Positions 1 through 12,367 are shown, numbered from the stretch's first letter. The stretch: DNA of 64,000 nucleotides from Ianthella basta (GCA_964019415.1 OZ025883.1:4072086-4136085); one strand, 5' to 3'. Made by a program: numbers and translations. Notes: generated from the sequence alone by a model not told the origin.

Positions 1-1260
1 GTCTTTGAGCTTTCCAAAAGACATCTCTTGGTCGGTATATATTACACTTTCTATGTAATCTATGTGAACCCAATAGAGAGGAATATGTAGCTTCTACTGT
101 GTGAACTATGATTGCATTACTCTCTTTGTGATTTCCTGTATCCATTGCTGTTATCTCTCAATATCTATTATAACTGATTGTGCAAGCAGTGGTGTCTAGT
201 ACATCATTTCATTGTGACTGTTGTTGATGTAGTGATTACTGTTTCTGTAAGAGTTGTGAAGTAGCCTAGTTGTATGTAGCCACTTTGGGATACCATCATT
301 GGATAGAGACCACTTACATACCAACTGTGTCCATTTGTTGTTTGTGTAGCTATTTGTAACACAGGTGCTGATAGAAATGTAAAATGTTTTGGCTGGATCA
401 CAATTCTTTGAGCTAACTGCAACGACCACCAGTTAATGGCCAGTTTCTTCTGTTGGCCAACTTCTCAATTCCAGAGACTTAATTTCATTCTTTCTGTATC
501 CACTTGAAATGATATTGCAAACTGGTAGTGCAAGACTGGTATAATCCAAAGTGCTACCAAATCTCTAGCTATTGTTAAAGAATGTCCCAATCCTAAATAA
601 AAGCTGTTAGTTACAGTACTGGCTGCCTCCATGGACCATTGACTCCCTAAAGGCCTGGCACAGTGTAGCAAGTATTCCACATACAGCCAGCTGTACATCC
701 CTTTCAGCTCCAAAGGAACAGCTTGAATTTGTACTTTGCTATGTTCTTGTATACAAACATACAAGCACATTTACGTATATTTAATATACTGTAAGGCATA
801 TTGTAGGTAATCCTAGAGGCATCTCTTAGTCAGCGTGTCACTGTACTAAAGTGAAGGTGATCAAAAAGAACAAGCTATATAGTTCCTTCCTGTAAAACCG
901 GATACACAGGATTATGTAGCCTCTAGTACACATGTGAGCAAAATGGAAGGTTGGTATAGTGTGTCTCAGGTGGTAAGGTGTGCATTGTAGTAATGGTGTG
1001 TGTATGGTGATGAGGCAGTGTTTGCTGTGAGCTGCAGTCTTGTAATGTACAGTGAGTACCTATGGCATGCGTATGTGTATTGATGATGTGTTTATTTGGA
1101 ATGCACACTCATACTGTAAGACATGCATGCCCCCTCCAAACTTCATGTCATTCTTGTATTGTGTCCCATTGTATTCCATGTCTTGTGTATGCTAATATTT
1201 GATCATTTGCGTATGTGCTTGTTTCATTGTCCTCCCTGTCCTTTTTCCTCTTTCACACAG
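1..1260 (+). other. Intron sequence (or 5' flank) before the first module exon
   Basis: No coding exon is recognised here. The first module exon begins in phase 1, so the gene must have at least one more exon to the left of the window and this stretch is best read as intron. Most of it is old local repeat: the first ~100 bases recur at 9547-9640, the stretch around 170-300 recurs near 13135-13260, and the block around 260-430 recurs near 3665-3870. The last 30 bases form a pyrimidine-rich tract ending in CACACAG, the splice acceptor for the next exon. Confidence 0.5.
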
Positions 1261-1416
1261 CTCTTGCTGAGCTACAACAAGCTGGCTTCCTCACTAGTGA
1301 TGAGTGTGAGGGTTACTGCATTCATGCGCTTAGTGGAAAGTCTCCTGCAGTGGTGTCCCAAGCCTGTGAGATTATGAGGAGACATGGCTTTGAGACAGAG
1401 TCGACACTCATTGCAG
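1261..1416 (+). CDS. Module exon 1 of the receptor-like gene (short variant)
   Basis: This exon encodes 52 codons of a repeated helical module whose function is unknown. It starts after TTTCACACAG and ends at GCAG|gtaagc. It begins with two bases and ends with one base of a split codon (phase 1-1), so it can be added or skipped without changing frame. The peptide starts ALAELQQAGFLTSDEC and ends in ESTLIAG. It keeps the L-x-E-L-Q-Q-A start, the D-E-C triplet, the K-S-P turn and the final x-L-I-A-G. Compared with the other seven copies it lacks about five residues after the cysteine, where the others read like DISDVL, so it may be a divergent or partly decayed copy. The hydrophobic spacing resembles helices 2-5 of a CARD or other death-fold domain; that is inference. 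Confidence 0.7.
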
Positions 1417-4400
1417 GTAAGCAGATGTTTTGTAAATTGTCTGTGTTTGGTTGTACTTACAATGGAGCCAAGTTATCAATGCCATGTTGACATCACCCCT
1501 ATGCACTTATCATGTAAAGACTTTGTGTGTCAGTTGTGACATCATGAGCTCCACACTATTGTGGCCACTTTTAGTGTCTGTCTGTTGTTGTATGAGTGTG
1601 TGTCTGTGTAGAATAGGTGATGTGGGTGTGTCGGTTGGTGAGTGCACTTAGGTGTATGGGTAGTTGTTGCTATGTATGTATCAGTATTTTCATGTGGCAG
1701 CAGCTCATGTTGATCTTTAGGGGCTGCTTAGCCATGAACTGGCTTACTGGGCACAAAGCAATCTGACAGATGTCCAATCTACGGAGTACTACATTTCCTA
1801 TTGCAATTGTTTGTGTTAATCACCATTCCATTGTCTGTACAACACTGTGTGCCCACTGTGACATACTGTACTGATTGGTTGTGTTAAGTGCACCCTCTTT
1901 ATAAGAGCATTTCCTTTATTGAGCACCCAATTCCTTACCAGTTTTTCACCCTGATTGTTTAGGTGTCTATTGATTTCGGGGCTTCATCCCTTCTTTGAGG
2001 TGCATATAGGACTCCCTGGAAGACTAGCCGCTGTAATCATGAAGTGCAAACTAGTACAAACTTTTTTGGTTGGTTGTCCACACTGGGCACCAGGTACCAG
2101 AGTCGAAATCATGGTATTATACATAAACATGAGCAGTATTGCTGTATACAATCTCTAGCTCACAATCTATGTCATTACTAGATTTTGCAATTATACTGTA
2201 AGTATGTGGATGAATTTGTATAATATCATGCAAGCACTTACCGGATACCGGTTAGCTATGTGGACAAGCAATTCAAAAAGTCTGTAACATAGCGCTAAAT
2301 GGAAACTCGTTCACTGCACTAAGCGGTGGCCATCTTACTGTGACATTTGCATATCATTATAATTTGTTGATGCTTTTGGAATGTTCGGTTAAGCGCATAT
2401 CCTTTATTATTGAAGGTGCATATTTCTATCCTGTCAGAGTTATTAGCATATTATTATGTCTTACAACAGATTAGTATGGTATTTAGTCCCATTACATTGT
2501 ATTAACACATACGTATGAACTATTCGTATGAAGTATGTATATACGATCCATCTGCTACTGCATCAGTGTGTGTATGGTATGAGTAGGTGTGTCAGTTAGT
2601 GGGTGTAGGTGTATGCTTATGCGTTGCAATGTGTATCAGTATTTTCACGTGGCAGCAGCAGAGTGATTGCTTAGCCAAGAATTGGCTTGCTGGCCACAAA
2701 TATTGGAAACTAACAGAGTGTGTTGAGTAGGGTGGCTGGCAGAGCAATTTAATCTGTTAACTGTACTAGTGCTCTGCCTGTGGAGGTACATCTCCCGTTA
2801 GTTATACTACAAGAGCATTGTAATGGTCTAAGAGAGACCTAGCTTGTCTTACAGTATCCTGCAGTGTGTATAATATGTACGTTTGGTGTTTCTTGTGTAG
2901 CACAGTGATTGAAATTTAGGCATCGCTAAAGCACAGGATAGGAGAGCAGATAATGGATGTGGCCTTCACTTCCTCATAACCAGAAACAGTGAGTAGGTGT
3001 TAAGTGTTTTATTTAGATGAAATCAAAGCTGTCATGGTTACTGGAAGATGGCTTTATCTGTGTGTATTGCAAGGATCCATTGTAGCCTTTGTTGAGTGCA
3101 AAAATGGCATTTAGCAATAATTTACTTAAACTTTTTACTATCACAGATTAGCATTGTAATTGTTATATGTCACTGCACTGCACAGGCCTACTATCATTGT
3201 CTCTGAGGAAGTAGACAACATATGGGTATGAGTCGGACACGGCTCCTTGAGCTACATGATCTAAGACTGAATAGAGGCACTGCTCGGTAGCGCTTACTGC
3301 ACAATGGATGAGTCTTTCAATTATAAGAGTACACACGGTATATAATCCACAATGTCCAATGTTGTTGCGTAGTTACCTTTCTCTGTGTCAGGCTATCCTG
3401 ACTATGGTGAACAGATGTGCCCACATAACTCATAAACAGCAGTCTCACAATACTGGCATGTGGGTAGGTGTGACTGTGTTGGTGGTTGTGGCAGTGTGAG
3501 TTGGTGTGGTTGTATGGGTAGGAGTGACTGTGTAGAGATTGTGCAACCATAGTCTGAGATTGTATACTTTTTGAACTAGTGCATTGTTGCATTAATTTTG
3601 TGTGCATTGTCTGTTTGCATGCATGTATGAGTGTTTGTGTGCTTGTTCCTTTCTGTTATAGTGTTATGTTGCCTAGTTGTATGCAGCCACTTTGAGACGC
3701 CATCATTGGATAGAGACTACTTACATACCAACTGTGTCTGTTAGTTTCTTCTGTATTTCAATGCTTGAAGCTAATGTACAGTAATACAGGTACTGACAGA
3801 AATGAAAGTTTTGACCAAATTGGCAATTGTTTGAGCTAACATAAACGGCAACGACCATCATTACAATGATTTCATCTGTTGACCCATTTCTCAAAGTTTT
3901 TAATCTAATGTTGTTTACTTCATGTGGGATCAGCTTGTGTCAGAGGCTGGTTGTCGAAATGGCACTAGGTGGACTGCACCATTCATCCGGCGATGCGTGG
4001 CGGAGCAAGCGCAGCATGCAGAAGGCCATGTTTGCGCATATATATTTTGCCTGTGAATGTACACCTTCACCATTATATACTTGTGCCATGAAATCAGTGT
4101 AAATAGACCTCGTCATATCCAGTTGTGTGTAATGATATAATGGTACGTGTTCTGGTTTAGTGCAGTGCTTGAATTAATGAGTTCTTTATAGTGTGACTAA
4201 AAGCACACGACAGATGGTCAGAATTGGGACTTAGTCCTCCATGTACCTCTCCACGCGCTGCCATTTAGTTGGCATAGTCTCTCTGTGAAGGGGATCTTAG
4301 TGTTCCAACCAAATTTTAACAGCAAGCAGTAGGCGCCCACTTGGTGATCCACCATCACACACTTCTCTTTCACTGATCTTGTGCTAATGTGATTTTGTCT

Positions 4401-5104
4401 TTCTCAGGCCCTGTGGCTGCTTCACTTTCAATACTGGTAGGACCAGTATTTCTAACTTCAGCACTATTTTTGATACATACTTAAGGCCAATATACTGCAG
4501 GTATTGGCAGAAATGTTGTAATTCTTGAACTAGCACAAAAGGTGGTGAACACCATGTAATGGATACTTCTGTTCACCTTCTCATTCCCAAAGTCCCCAGA
4601 GTCATTCTTCTGTTTGTCAATTTGAGATGAAATGTGTTGGAACTGGCTACTGAAGACAAGTATGCCAAAATGTCAAACTTCACCATTTCATCAACTGTGT
4701 GAGGTTCGCTAGAATCCATCTAAGTAAAGTAACGAAGTAAAGGACTAGGGACGATTTGGTTATATTGGCTATGTAGCCTACACCGTGATAGTTTGCATTG
4801 CACCTCTCCAATGCACTTACCTGCAGTAGCCCAGTTGGCTAGTCACACTGGTGAATGGGATAGACAGATTCTGCTGTATTATGAATCTCATGTTTTTAAT
4901 ATTCAGACAGTTGTGTGTGTGGTAGGATAGTCAGCTGATTGGTATGACTTTTGTAAGCAAATGCCAGAGCTACTTACATCTGTATTAAATGCGTTTCTTG
5001 TGTGTCCACCTGTCCTACAGTTAACTGGAGTTGCATGTTGTTGCTGTATCCTGATTCAACTTTGGCTGGTTTCATGTCATAACAATCGTGCCCACAAGAT
5101 GTAG
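1417..5104 (+). other. Intron with old local repeats, no exon seen
   Basis: No open frame here has splice sites plus similarity to the module. Parts are degraded copies of neighbouring DNA: 3660-3890 resembles 250-430, and 4985-5104 matches 12413-12523. The latter is the left half of a segmental copy that is interrupted on its right by the large inverted-repeat element. The rest is simple AT-rich intron sequence. Confidence 0.45.
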
Positions 5105-5172
5105 ACGGCGTTTACACTAGAACGTTTTTGGAAACGTCCGTTTTCGAATCGTTCTCGTACTGCATTGTTTAC

Positions 5173-5863
5173 CACCCCTTTCACATGGACACTTTCAAAC
5201 TGGGTCGAACCCAGTTTCACACCTTTGAGGTGTGGAATTTTGATTTTGTAACTGGGTCGAACCCGGTTCACTCGACCCAGTTGTAACTAGGTTCGGGGTG
5301 TTAGAAAATGGCGGAAAGGGGAAAGACTTGGTCGAATGGCAAAACAGCGGTACTGGTGGACGCGTGGAGCGAGGATACAATCCAGAAACTTCTGTTGAGC
5401 TCGAAAAGAACCGCTAAGGCCTACAATAAGATTGTAGAGATGCTTGCCGTTCACTCTTCCTCGTCCCATCGCGCTGCAACCTGGTCTAGGAATGCATGGC
5501 TCCTGTTTCGCACCCATACCGACCTTGTCTGGTGTACACTGCCGAGCAGAAGTGTTTGCGTTACCTGCGTCGTGATCGTAGCGAGTCCGGCGGCTTGCCG
5601 CCAACAAAGCGTCATCAATCGACTCCTCCTGGCCCTGTCTAGCTCTCTCTCGCTGCTCTCATACGCTGCCGTCGCCGCCTCCAAAGCCAAATGAGCCCGG
5701 AACGGATGATAACCACCGCGACCTCCCCATTTTCCAACTCCGCATTACGTCACTCGCGCTTGCGCATGGTACGAATAAAATTCCCCATGTGAACACAAAA
5801 TTAGCGAAACCGGGTCGAAACCGGTTCAGTTAAACTGGGTTAGTTGCGCATGTGAAAGGGGGG
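5173..5863. mobile_element. PIF/Harbinger-type non-autonomous element nested in the larger element
   Basis: The left end reads CACCCCTTTCACATG and the right end is the reverse complement of CCCCCCTTTCACATG. TAC on both sides would be a 3 bp target duplication, as in PIF/Harbinger. Inside, + strand from 5308, is the start of a frame reading MAERGKTWSNGKTAVLVDAW followed by a helical stretch ending KAYNKIVEML. This matches the layout of the Myb/SANT-like DNA-binding protein encoded by Harbinger transposons (established family knowledge). The frame then loses that character, so this is a deletion derivative and not an autonomous copy. It shares its end sequences with the element at 15876-16469. 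Confidence 0.65.
5308..5694 (+). pseudogene. Remnant of a Harbinger Myb/SANT-like DNA-binding protein gene
   Basis: The frame opens with a good Met about 135 bases inside the element. Its first ~45 residues have the tryptophan and helix spacing of a Myb/SANT-like trihelix (T-W-S at residues 7-9, V-D-A-W near residue 20, a basic helix with K-R-T-A-K-A-Y). After residue ~47 the sequence becomes low-complexity serine and alanine without conserved tryptophans, so only the N-terminal part of a DNA-binding domain remains. It would have bound transposon ends. I do not expect a working protein from it. Confidence 0.5.
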
Positions 5864-6195
5864 TACGTGTGTCTACACACATCGTTTTCGTACGCTGAAA
5901 ACGGGTATCCTCAGACACGATGAGCTAATACGAGCACATGACCATCATGTGACTGTAGACCACTTGAAACCACGTGTACGTTGGCAAGAGCGCTGCCGTT
6001 TTCAGCCACACAATCGTTTTTGCAGTTTATACGAAGAAATTGTAGCACCGTTTTTGCAAGTATCCACCTTCAACTGCGGATTTGGAAGTGATCGTTTTCC
6101 TCTAGCGTTTTCATCATTTTTGTGTAAACAGTAAGTCAAAGCGGTGTCAATTTGCACCGTTTTTGTCCAAAATCGTTCTAGTGTAAACGCCGCCG

Positions 6196-6655
6196 TAGTG
6201 GGATACAGCAACCAACTGTCACTTGCACAAGAGCACAACCTTTGACCTCTTGACCATGTGTCCAGCTGTGCACTGTATGGTGCTACCTGAATTGGGTTGC
6301 TGCATCCCACTCCAACTTGTACCATGTTGGTCTACATCCTCAAGCTCTGCATCTTATGCTAGTGGTGTTCTTCTACCTTCAACTAACACTCACTCCATTT
6401 TCACCCGTGGTGGCGGTCCTTACCTTTTAAACTTCAAAATACCCTTGTTTTCCTATACCAATGTGCAGGTTTGGTTGTATTACAAACGTACATAGATAAG
6501 CTTTCTTGCTTCCTCAAAAGTGTACCCTCTAGTAATCCATCATGTCCAATAGCATTGCATACATAGTTACCCTCATCTGTGTCGGATATCCCAGCTATAG
6601 TGATGAGTTGTCCCCACAATAGGGTACAGTAGATGACTAGATATGGCTGTGCAAG
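6196..6655. repeat. Segmental copy B1, right part (matches 12524-12975)
   Basis: From the right end of the 1.09 kb element to about 6655 the sequence tracks 12524-12975 with frequent substitutions. Shared landmarks include AGCACAACCTTTGACCTCTT near 6231 and 12564 and a CTTCAAAATACCC stretch near 6432 and 12763. With 4985-5104 it forms one copy split by the insertion. No exon of the module type lies in either copy. Confidence 0.7.
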
Positions 6656-6810
6656 TGGTTGTGTGTGTAGGAGCAACTGTATAGAGATTGTACAGCTGGA
6701 GCTTGAGATTGCACTTTTGATTTAGTGTGTTGTTTCCATTTCACTATTTTCAATGAAGTATAGTATTGAAAGTCGCAACTTGAAAGAAAGACAGTCAAGG
6801 AAGGGAAAGT

Positions 6811-8737
6811 GCTACTGTTTGCTTACATAATTATGTATACTTTCATAAATCTAGCAGATTGGTGTGGTGGTGACATAAGTGCGGGCTGAGTTGTATGTTG
6901 CTAGTCAAATGAAATACTCTAGAATTACACTTTACAATTACCTTTGCAGTGAGATCAATGTAAACTATGTGTCAACATAACCAGTAGGTAAACTGAGTGT
7001 ATGCAACTGTTGAGGTCTTGTAGCTAATGTAACACAGAGTTTTGGTTGGATCGCAATTCTTCGAGCTAGCATAAATGGTAGTGGTCATCATTTTAATTGT
7101 TTCTTCTGTTAGCCAACTTCTGAATTCCAAAGACTTCACTTTCATTCTTTCTGTGTCTACTTAGGATGAAATGATATTAGATCAAACAGGTACAAGACTG
7201 GTATTAAGTGCTGCTAAATTCTCTAGCTATGCATAACTGACGAATGTCCTAATACTAAAGCTGTTAGCCATGTTGCTGCTCACTAGTGTCAGCTGATGTC
7301 CTTTAGGCCAAAACACATGTCTCACCTACGTATGCTGCATACAGATAGGCTACCAGACCTAAGCACACAGTGGTTGGCTGTCATGTCACACTACTGTCAT
7401 CTCATATACCCGACACACACCAATGCAGCAGGCAGTCACTCTATGGTATGTACGTATGTGAACACAATAGTGTGGGACTAATGATGTCACATGGGCAGAC
7501 AGTGTTGTACAGTCAGTGGTATGTGATCAACAGAAACAAAGTGAAGTTGTACTCCTTAGAAACCCTAGATAGGAAATCTGTCAGACTGCTTTTGTGTGGT
7601 GGAATTTCTGTTAGTTATACCACACACAAGTTTGATGCGTAAGTGATGTCTACCCAAGGCTGAAGGTGAAGGTTTATTCAGCCAATGGGCAGCAAGCTAT
7701 GCAATGGCACAAATGACTAGGTAATGTGATTATATCAGTAAGTAGGTATGGGTGCATGGGTAGGTGTTGCTATAATTTTAATGTGTCATTATTTACTTGT
7801 CGCAGCAGCTAATGTTGAGATGCTGCTTAGCTAAGAGTTGTGGTTGTGTGAGTAGGAGCAACTGTGTAGAGATTGTACAATCATACTCTGAGATTGTATC
7901 CTAAGTCTTTTTTGATTTAATGCATTGTTATAATGCACTGATGTATGTAGTGTCTGTTTGCATGTATGAGTGCTTCCTGAAAGGGATGTTAGTGTACGTG
8001 CCAGTATCAATAGCAAACAGTAAGCTCCCGGGCTGCTAGAGACCCACCATCACATGAATCTCTCCCATTGATCTTGTGTTCGTATCATTACCTTCTCAGC
8101 CTGCGTACCTGCCAGTATCAATAGCAAGCAGTAGGTTCCACTACGAACCCACCATCACACGAATCTCTCCCATTGATCTTGTGTTCATATCATGGCCCAG
8201 TGGAACTCTTCCCAGTTTTTGTATCCCTTATCTGTTGAGTGATGTGTATGCCTGTGAATGAGATGGTTTAGGTTGTCTTGTGTCATCCTATTTAGTTGTA
8301 GTCAGAATTGATGCAGGAAGTTTTAGTGATTGTTGATATTGCTATCCCGTGTCTCAAAGTGAAGAGATATTGATGCATTTCGGCTTACCCTTAGAAAGCT
8401 TAATTTTCATGGAATTATTTTGAAGAGAACTGAATATTCTTAGTTACAGTGACACCTGTCTAAGAGCTGTGAGTCAGTTATAGTTGGCCTTTCTAGAGAG
8501 GTGACTGCATTACAAAGTATAGGCTACAATGTCTTAGTGTTGTGCTAGGTGAGGAGGGAGCCCACCATAGGACTTCTTGCATTAATCAGACTGCAGCACC
8601 GTTTGTGTACAATACATGGATATGTATGTGCGGGTATGCATGTGTGCGCACGTGTCCAATGGGTGTGTGTCTGATACTGTATATGATGTGTTTCCATAAT
8701 TGGCTAGTACCTGTATAATCACTATTTTTGGTATCTA
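6811..8737. repeat. Left copy of a ~2 kb near-identical tandem duplication
   Basis: This block repeats at about 10258-12192, shifted by about 3.45 kb, with only scattered single-base differences by eye. The copy continues past the 418 bp insertion (9165 to about 9236) up to a GT microsatellite. Small open frames inside, for example at 7296-7481 and 8076-8261, occur unchanged or nearly so in both copies, but they have no start context, splice logic or recognisable domain. I treat them as shared by descent and not as genes. The near identity shows that this duplication is much younger than the split between module exons. Confidence 0.85.
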
Positions 8738-8746
8738 TGTCCCACT

Positions 8747-9164
8747 TAGTCTCGTACCCAGACCACTTCCGGCCGCCATTTTGAAATGGGCCGAAAGATG
8801 GTCTGGGAGCTATGTGCAGATTCCTTGGCGGAATCCGTGGATCCGCGGACACCAATTGGATTGCAGATACGTGGTCACGTGCGCAAGTACATTATAGCTA
8901 ATAGTGCAGCGTTGAATATTCCTTTACTTGGAATCTCGATGGAGCCCCTGCGCTTTTGAAGAGTGCTTGGGGTTGTTGCCAAGACACAGCGTTCCTCTTC
9001 CATAGTGTGAACGGCTGCTAGCACTGTTAATGCAAACTACGGCTGTTACGCAATTGCAATGCTAACGGTTACGCAATGAATGCCAAGGAATCTGCACATA
9101 GCTCCCAGACCATCTTTTGGCCCATTTCAAATTGGGGGCCAGAAGTGGTCTGGGTATGAGACTA
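8747..9164. mobile_element. 418 bp foldback element with 9 bp target duplication (MULE-like MITE)
   Basis: The left terminus reads TAGTCTCGTACCCAGACCA and the right terminus is its reverse complement with one difference. The inverted repeats extend about 75-80 bases, to the AATCTGCACATAGCTC region. The 9 bp TGTCCCACT stands at 8738-8746 and again at 9165-9173. The tandem sister copy has a single TGTCCCACT at 12193-12201 and no element. A 9 bp target duplication with long inverted repeats is typical of Mutator-like elements. No coding sequence is present. Confidence 0.85.
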
Positions 9165-9235
9165 TGTCCCACTCTAGAACAACTCTAGGACTACTTGCAT
9201 TAGTCAGCTGCTACAACGCCATTTGTGTGCATTCG

Positions 9236-9236
9236 C

Positions 9237-9298
<62 letters not shown>

Positions 9299-9310
9299 TT
9301 GTGTGTGTAG
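9236..9310. repeat. GT microsatellite
   Basis: A run of (GT)n of about 60 bases lies just right of the duplicated block. The right copy has a longer, interrupted GT tract at 12267-12367. After the tract the two copies are unrelated: 9297-9450 instead matches 6653-6810, so the microsatellite marks a duplication breakpoint. Confidence 0.9.
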
Positions 9311-9928
9311 GAGCGACTGTATAGAGATTGTACAGCTGGAGTTTGAGATTGCACTTTTGATTTAGTGTGTTGTTTCCATTTCACTTTTTTCAATGAAGTA
9401 TAGTATTGAAAGTCGCAACTTGAAAGAAAGACAGTCGAGGAAAGGAAAGTTTCTATCACGCAAGCCAACTGACACCGTCAGCTAAATGCTAGCCTCATAG
9501 TGACTCTGAGAATTACAGCAGATCACATGCCACTCAGGCCCTACTCGTCTTTGAGCTTTCCAAGAGACGTCTCTTGATCAGAATATATTACACTTTCTAT
9601 GTAATCTATGTGAACCCAATAGAGAGGAATATGTACGTAGCTTCTACTGTGTGAACAATGAGGAGAGTCTCAGGTGGTAGTGTGTGCATTGAAGTGATGA
9701 GGCTGTGTGTGTTTATATCTGATGACTCTGATGTTGTATACGTACATTACCTAGATAGATGTATGTACATGCATTGTGTGTTAATGTAGTGATTTCCTGA
9801 AGCCCATTCTCATAAACAGGACATTCCCCATTCCCAATTCCCTTCCTGTCATTCCTTGCTACTGATCCCATTGTATCCCCTCTAATGTGTGATTGTCCTC
9901 CCTGTCCCTTCTCTCCTCTCTCCCCCAG
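9311..9928 (+). other. Intron, mosaic of local repeats before module exon 2
   Basis: 9297-9450 repeats 6653-6810, and 9547-9640 repeats the first 100 bases of the window. The last ~35 bases are strongly pyrimidine-rich (CCTCCCTGTCCCTTCTCTCC...) and end in CCCCCAG, a strong splice acceptor. No other exon was seen. Confidence 0.6.
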
Positions 9929-10102
9929 TTCTTGCTGAGCTACAACAGGCTCACCTTCTCACTAATGAAGAATGCGACGATGTGTGGGACATTGATGATG
10001 TGGTTGCACTTCAACGCAAGAAGCCTTCAGAAGTTCAAGTTAAAAGTGCTGAGGTTTTCTTCAAACATGGACTTCAGACAGAGAGGGCAAAGCTTTTTGC
10101 AG
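9929..10102 (+). CDS. Module exon 2 of the receptor-like gene
   Basis: This exon has 58 codons, phase 1-1, between CCCCCAG and GCAG|gtaaat. The peptide begins VLAELQQAHLLTNEEC and ends KLFAG. It is one residue longer than the 57-residue norm, with the extra residue near the C-terminal helix (T-E-R-A-K-L-F-A-G), and it has K-K-P-S where most copies read K-S-P. The middle D-I-D-D-V-V-A-L segment is present, unlike in exon 1. The conserved cysteine after E-E is kept. Its function is unknown; the helix pattern is compatible with a death-fold interaction module. Confidence 0.75.
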
Positions 10103-10257
10103 GTAAATGGATACACAGCATATCCTCAGCTGCTTTATGTGTTTAGTTGTACATACAGCACAGCCAAGTTGTCATGGCCATCTCCCCAGGCATCACGCCA
10201 CACTTATCATGTAGAGCCTTTGTGTGTCCACAGTCCACAGTGACATCTTGAGTGCCA

Positions 10258-12293
10258 TGCTACTGTTTGCTTACATATATATATATGTAGACTTTCATAA
10301 ATCTAGCAGATTGGTGTGGTAGTGACATAAGTGTGGGCTGAGTTGTATGTTGCTAGTCAAATGGAATACTCTGGAATTACACTTTACAATTACCTTTGCA
10401 GTGAGATCAATGTAAACTATGTGTCAACATAACCAGTAGGTAAACTGAGTGTATGCAACTGTTGAGGTCTTGTAGCTAATGTAACACAGAGTTTTGGTTG
10501 GAACATAATTCTTCGAGCTAGCATAAATGGTAGTGGTCATCATTTTAATTGTTTCTTCTGTTAGCCAACTTCTGAATTCCAAAGACTTCAGTTTCATTCT
10601 TTCTGCGTCTACTTAGGGTGAAATGATATAATTAGATCAAACAAGTACAAGACTGGTATTAAGTGCTGCTAAATTCTCTAGCTATGCATAACTGACGAAT
10701 GTCCTAATACTAAAGCTGTTAGCCATGTTGCTGCTCGCTAGTGTCAGCTGATGTCCTTTAGGCCAAAACACATGTCTCACCTACGTATGTTACATACAGA
10801 TAGTCTACCAGACCTAAGCACACAGTGGTTGGCTGTCATGTCACACTACTGTCATCTCATATACCCGACACACACCAATGCAGCAGGCAGTCACTCTATG
10901 GTATGTACGTATGTGAACACAATAGTGTGGGACTAATGATGTCACATGGGCAGACAGTGTTGTACAGTCAGTGGTATGTGATCAACAGAAACAAAGTGAA
11001 GTTGTACTCCTTAGAAACCCTAGATAGGAAATCTGTCAGACTGCTTTTGTGTGGTGGAATTTCTGTTAGTTATACCACACACAAGTTTGATGCGTAAGTG
11101 ATGTCTACCCAAGGCTGAAGGTGAAGGTTTATTCAGCCAATGGGCAGCAAGCTATGCAATGGCACAAATGACTAGGTAATGTGATTATATCAGTAAGTAG
11201 GTATGGGTGCATGGGTAGGTGTTGCTATAATTTTAATGTGTCATTATTTACTTGTCGCAGCAGCTAATGTTGAGATGCTGCTTAGCTAAGAGTTGTGGTT
11301 GTGTGAGTAGGAGCGACTGTGTAGCGATTGTACAATCATACTCTGAGATTGTATCCTAAGTCTTTTTTGATTTAATGCATTGTTATAATGCACTGATGTA
11401 TGTAGTGTCTGTTTGCATGTATGAGTGCTTCCTGAAAGGGATGTTAGTGTACGTGCCAGTATCAATAGCAAACAGTAAGCTCCCGGGCTGCTAGAGACCC
11501 ACCATCACATGAATCTCTCCCATTGATCTTGTGTTCGTATCATTACCTTCTCAGCCTGCGTACCTGCCAGTATCAATAGCAAGCAGTAGGTTCCACTACG
11601 AACCCACCATCACACGAATCTCTCCCATTGATCTTGTGTTCATATCATGGCCCAGTGGAACTCTTCCCAGTTTTTGTATCCCTTATCTGTTGAGTGATGT
11701 GTATGCCTGTGAATGAGATGGTTTAGGTTGTCTTGTGTCATCCTATTTAGTTGTAGTCAGAATTGATGCAGGAAGTTTTAGTGATTGTTGATATTGCTAT
11801 CCCGTGTCTCAAAGTGAAGAGATATTGATGCATTTCGGCTTACCCTTAGAAAGCTTAATTTTCATGGAATTATTTTGAAGAGAACTGAATATTCTTAGTT
11901 ACAGTGACACCTGTCTAAGAGCTGTGAGTCAATTATAGTTGGCCTTTCTAGAGAGGTGACTGCATTACAAAGTATAGGCTACAATGTCTTAGTGTTGTGC
12001 TAGGTGAGGAGGGAGCGCACCATAGGACTTCTTGCATTCATCAGACTGTAGCACCGTTTGTGTACAATACATGGATATGTATGTGCGGGTATGCATGTGT
12101 GCGCACGTGTCCAATGGGTGTGTGTCTGATACTGTATATGATGTGTTTCCATAATTGGCTAGTACCTGTATAATCACTATTTTTGGTATCCATGTCCCAC
12201 TCTAGAACGACTCTAGGACTACTTGCATTAGTCAGATGCTACAACGCCATTTGTGTGCATTCGCGTGTGTGCGTGTGCGTGTGTGTGCGAGTG

Positions 12294-12359
<66 letters not shown>

Positions 12360-12367
12360 TGTGTGTC
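10258..12367. repeat. Right copy of the ~2 kb near-identical tandem duplication
   Basis: This is the sister of 6811-8737 plus 9165-9236. It keeps the undisturbed target site of the 418 bp element at 12193-12201. It starts just after an AT microsatellite (ATATATATAT near 10276) that differs in length from the left copy, and it ends in an interrupted GT tract (12267-12367). It sits entirely within the intron between module exons 2 and 3, whereas the left copy lies between exons 1 and 2. The duplicated unit of about 3.45 kb therefore spans module exon 2, but no second exon-2 copy is seen on the left side of 6811. Confidence 0.85.
12267..12367. repeat. GT microsatellite, interrupted
   Basis: A (GT)n run with GCGT and GCGAGT interruptions at its left end. 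It is the right-hand partner of the tract at 9236-9310 and marks where the two tandem copies stop matching. Confidence 0.9.

Larger units (their letters stand above)
5105..6194. mobile_element. 1.09 kb terminal-inverted-repeat element, hAT-like or unclassified, non-autonomous
   Basis: The ends are inverted copies of each other: the left reads GGCGTTTACACTAGAACG and the right its reverse complement. GTAG lies on both sides as a possible short target duplication. The sister segmental copy at 12413-12975 runs straight through this point (around 12517-12526) without the element, which confirms that this is an insertion and fixes its borders to within a few bases. The interior holds a second element at 5173-5863 and otherwise no coding sequence. 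The outer element contributes roughly 400 bases. The superfamily is uncertain because the target duplication is short and the extreme end bases do not match perfectly. Confidence 0.75.

Noticed and set aside
7296-11716. Small open frames identical in both tandem copies (61 and 90 residues)
   Set aside because: Identity reflects the young duplication, not selection. They have no domain, start context or splice sites.
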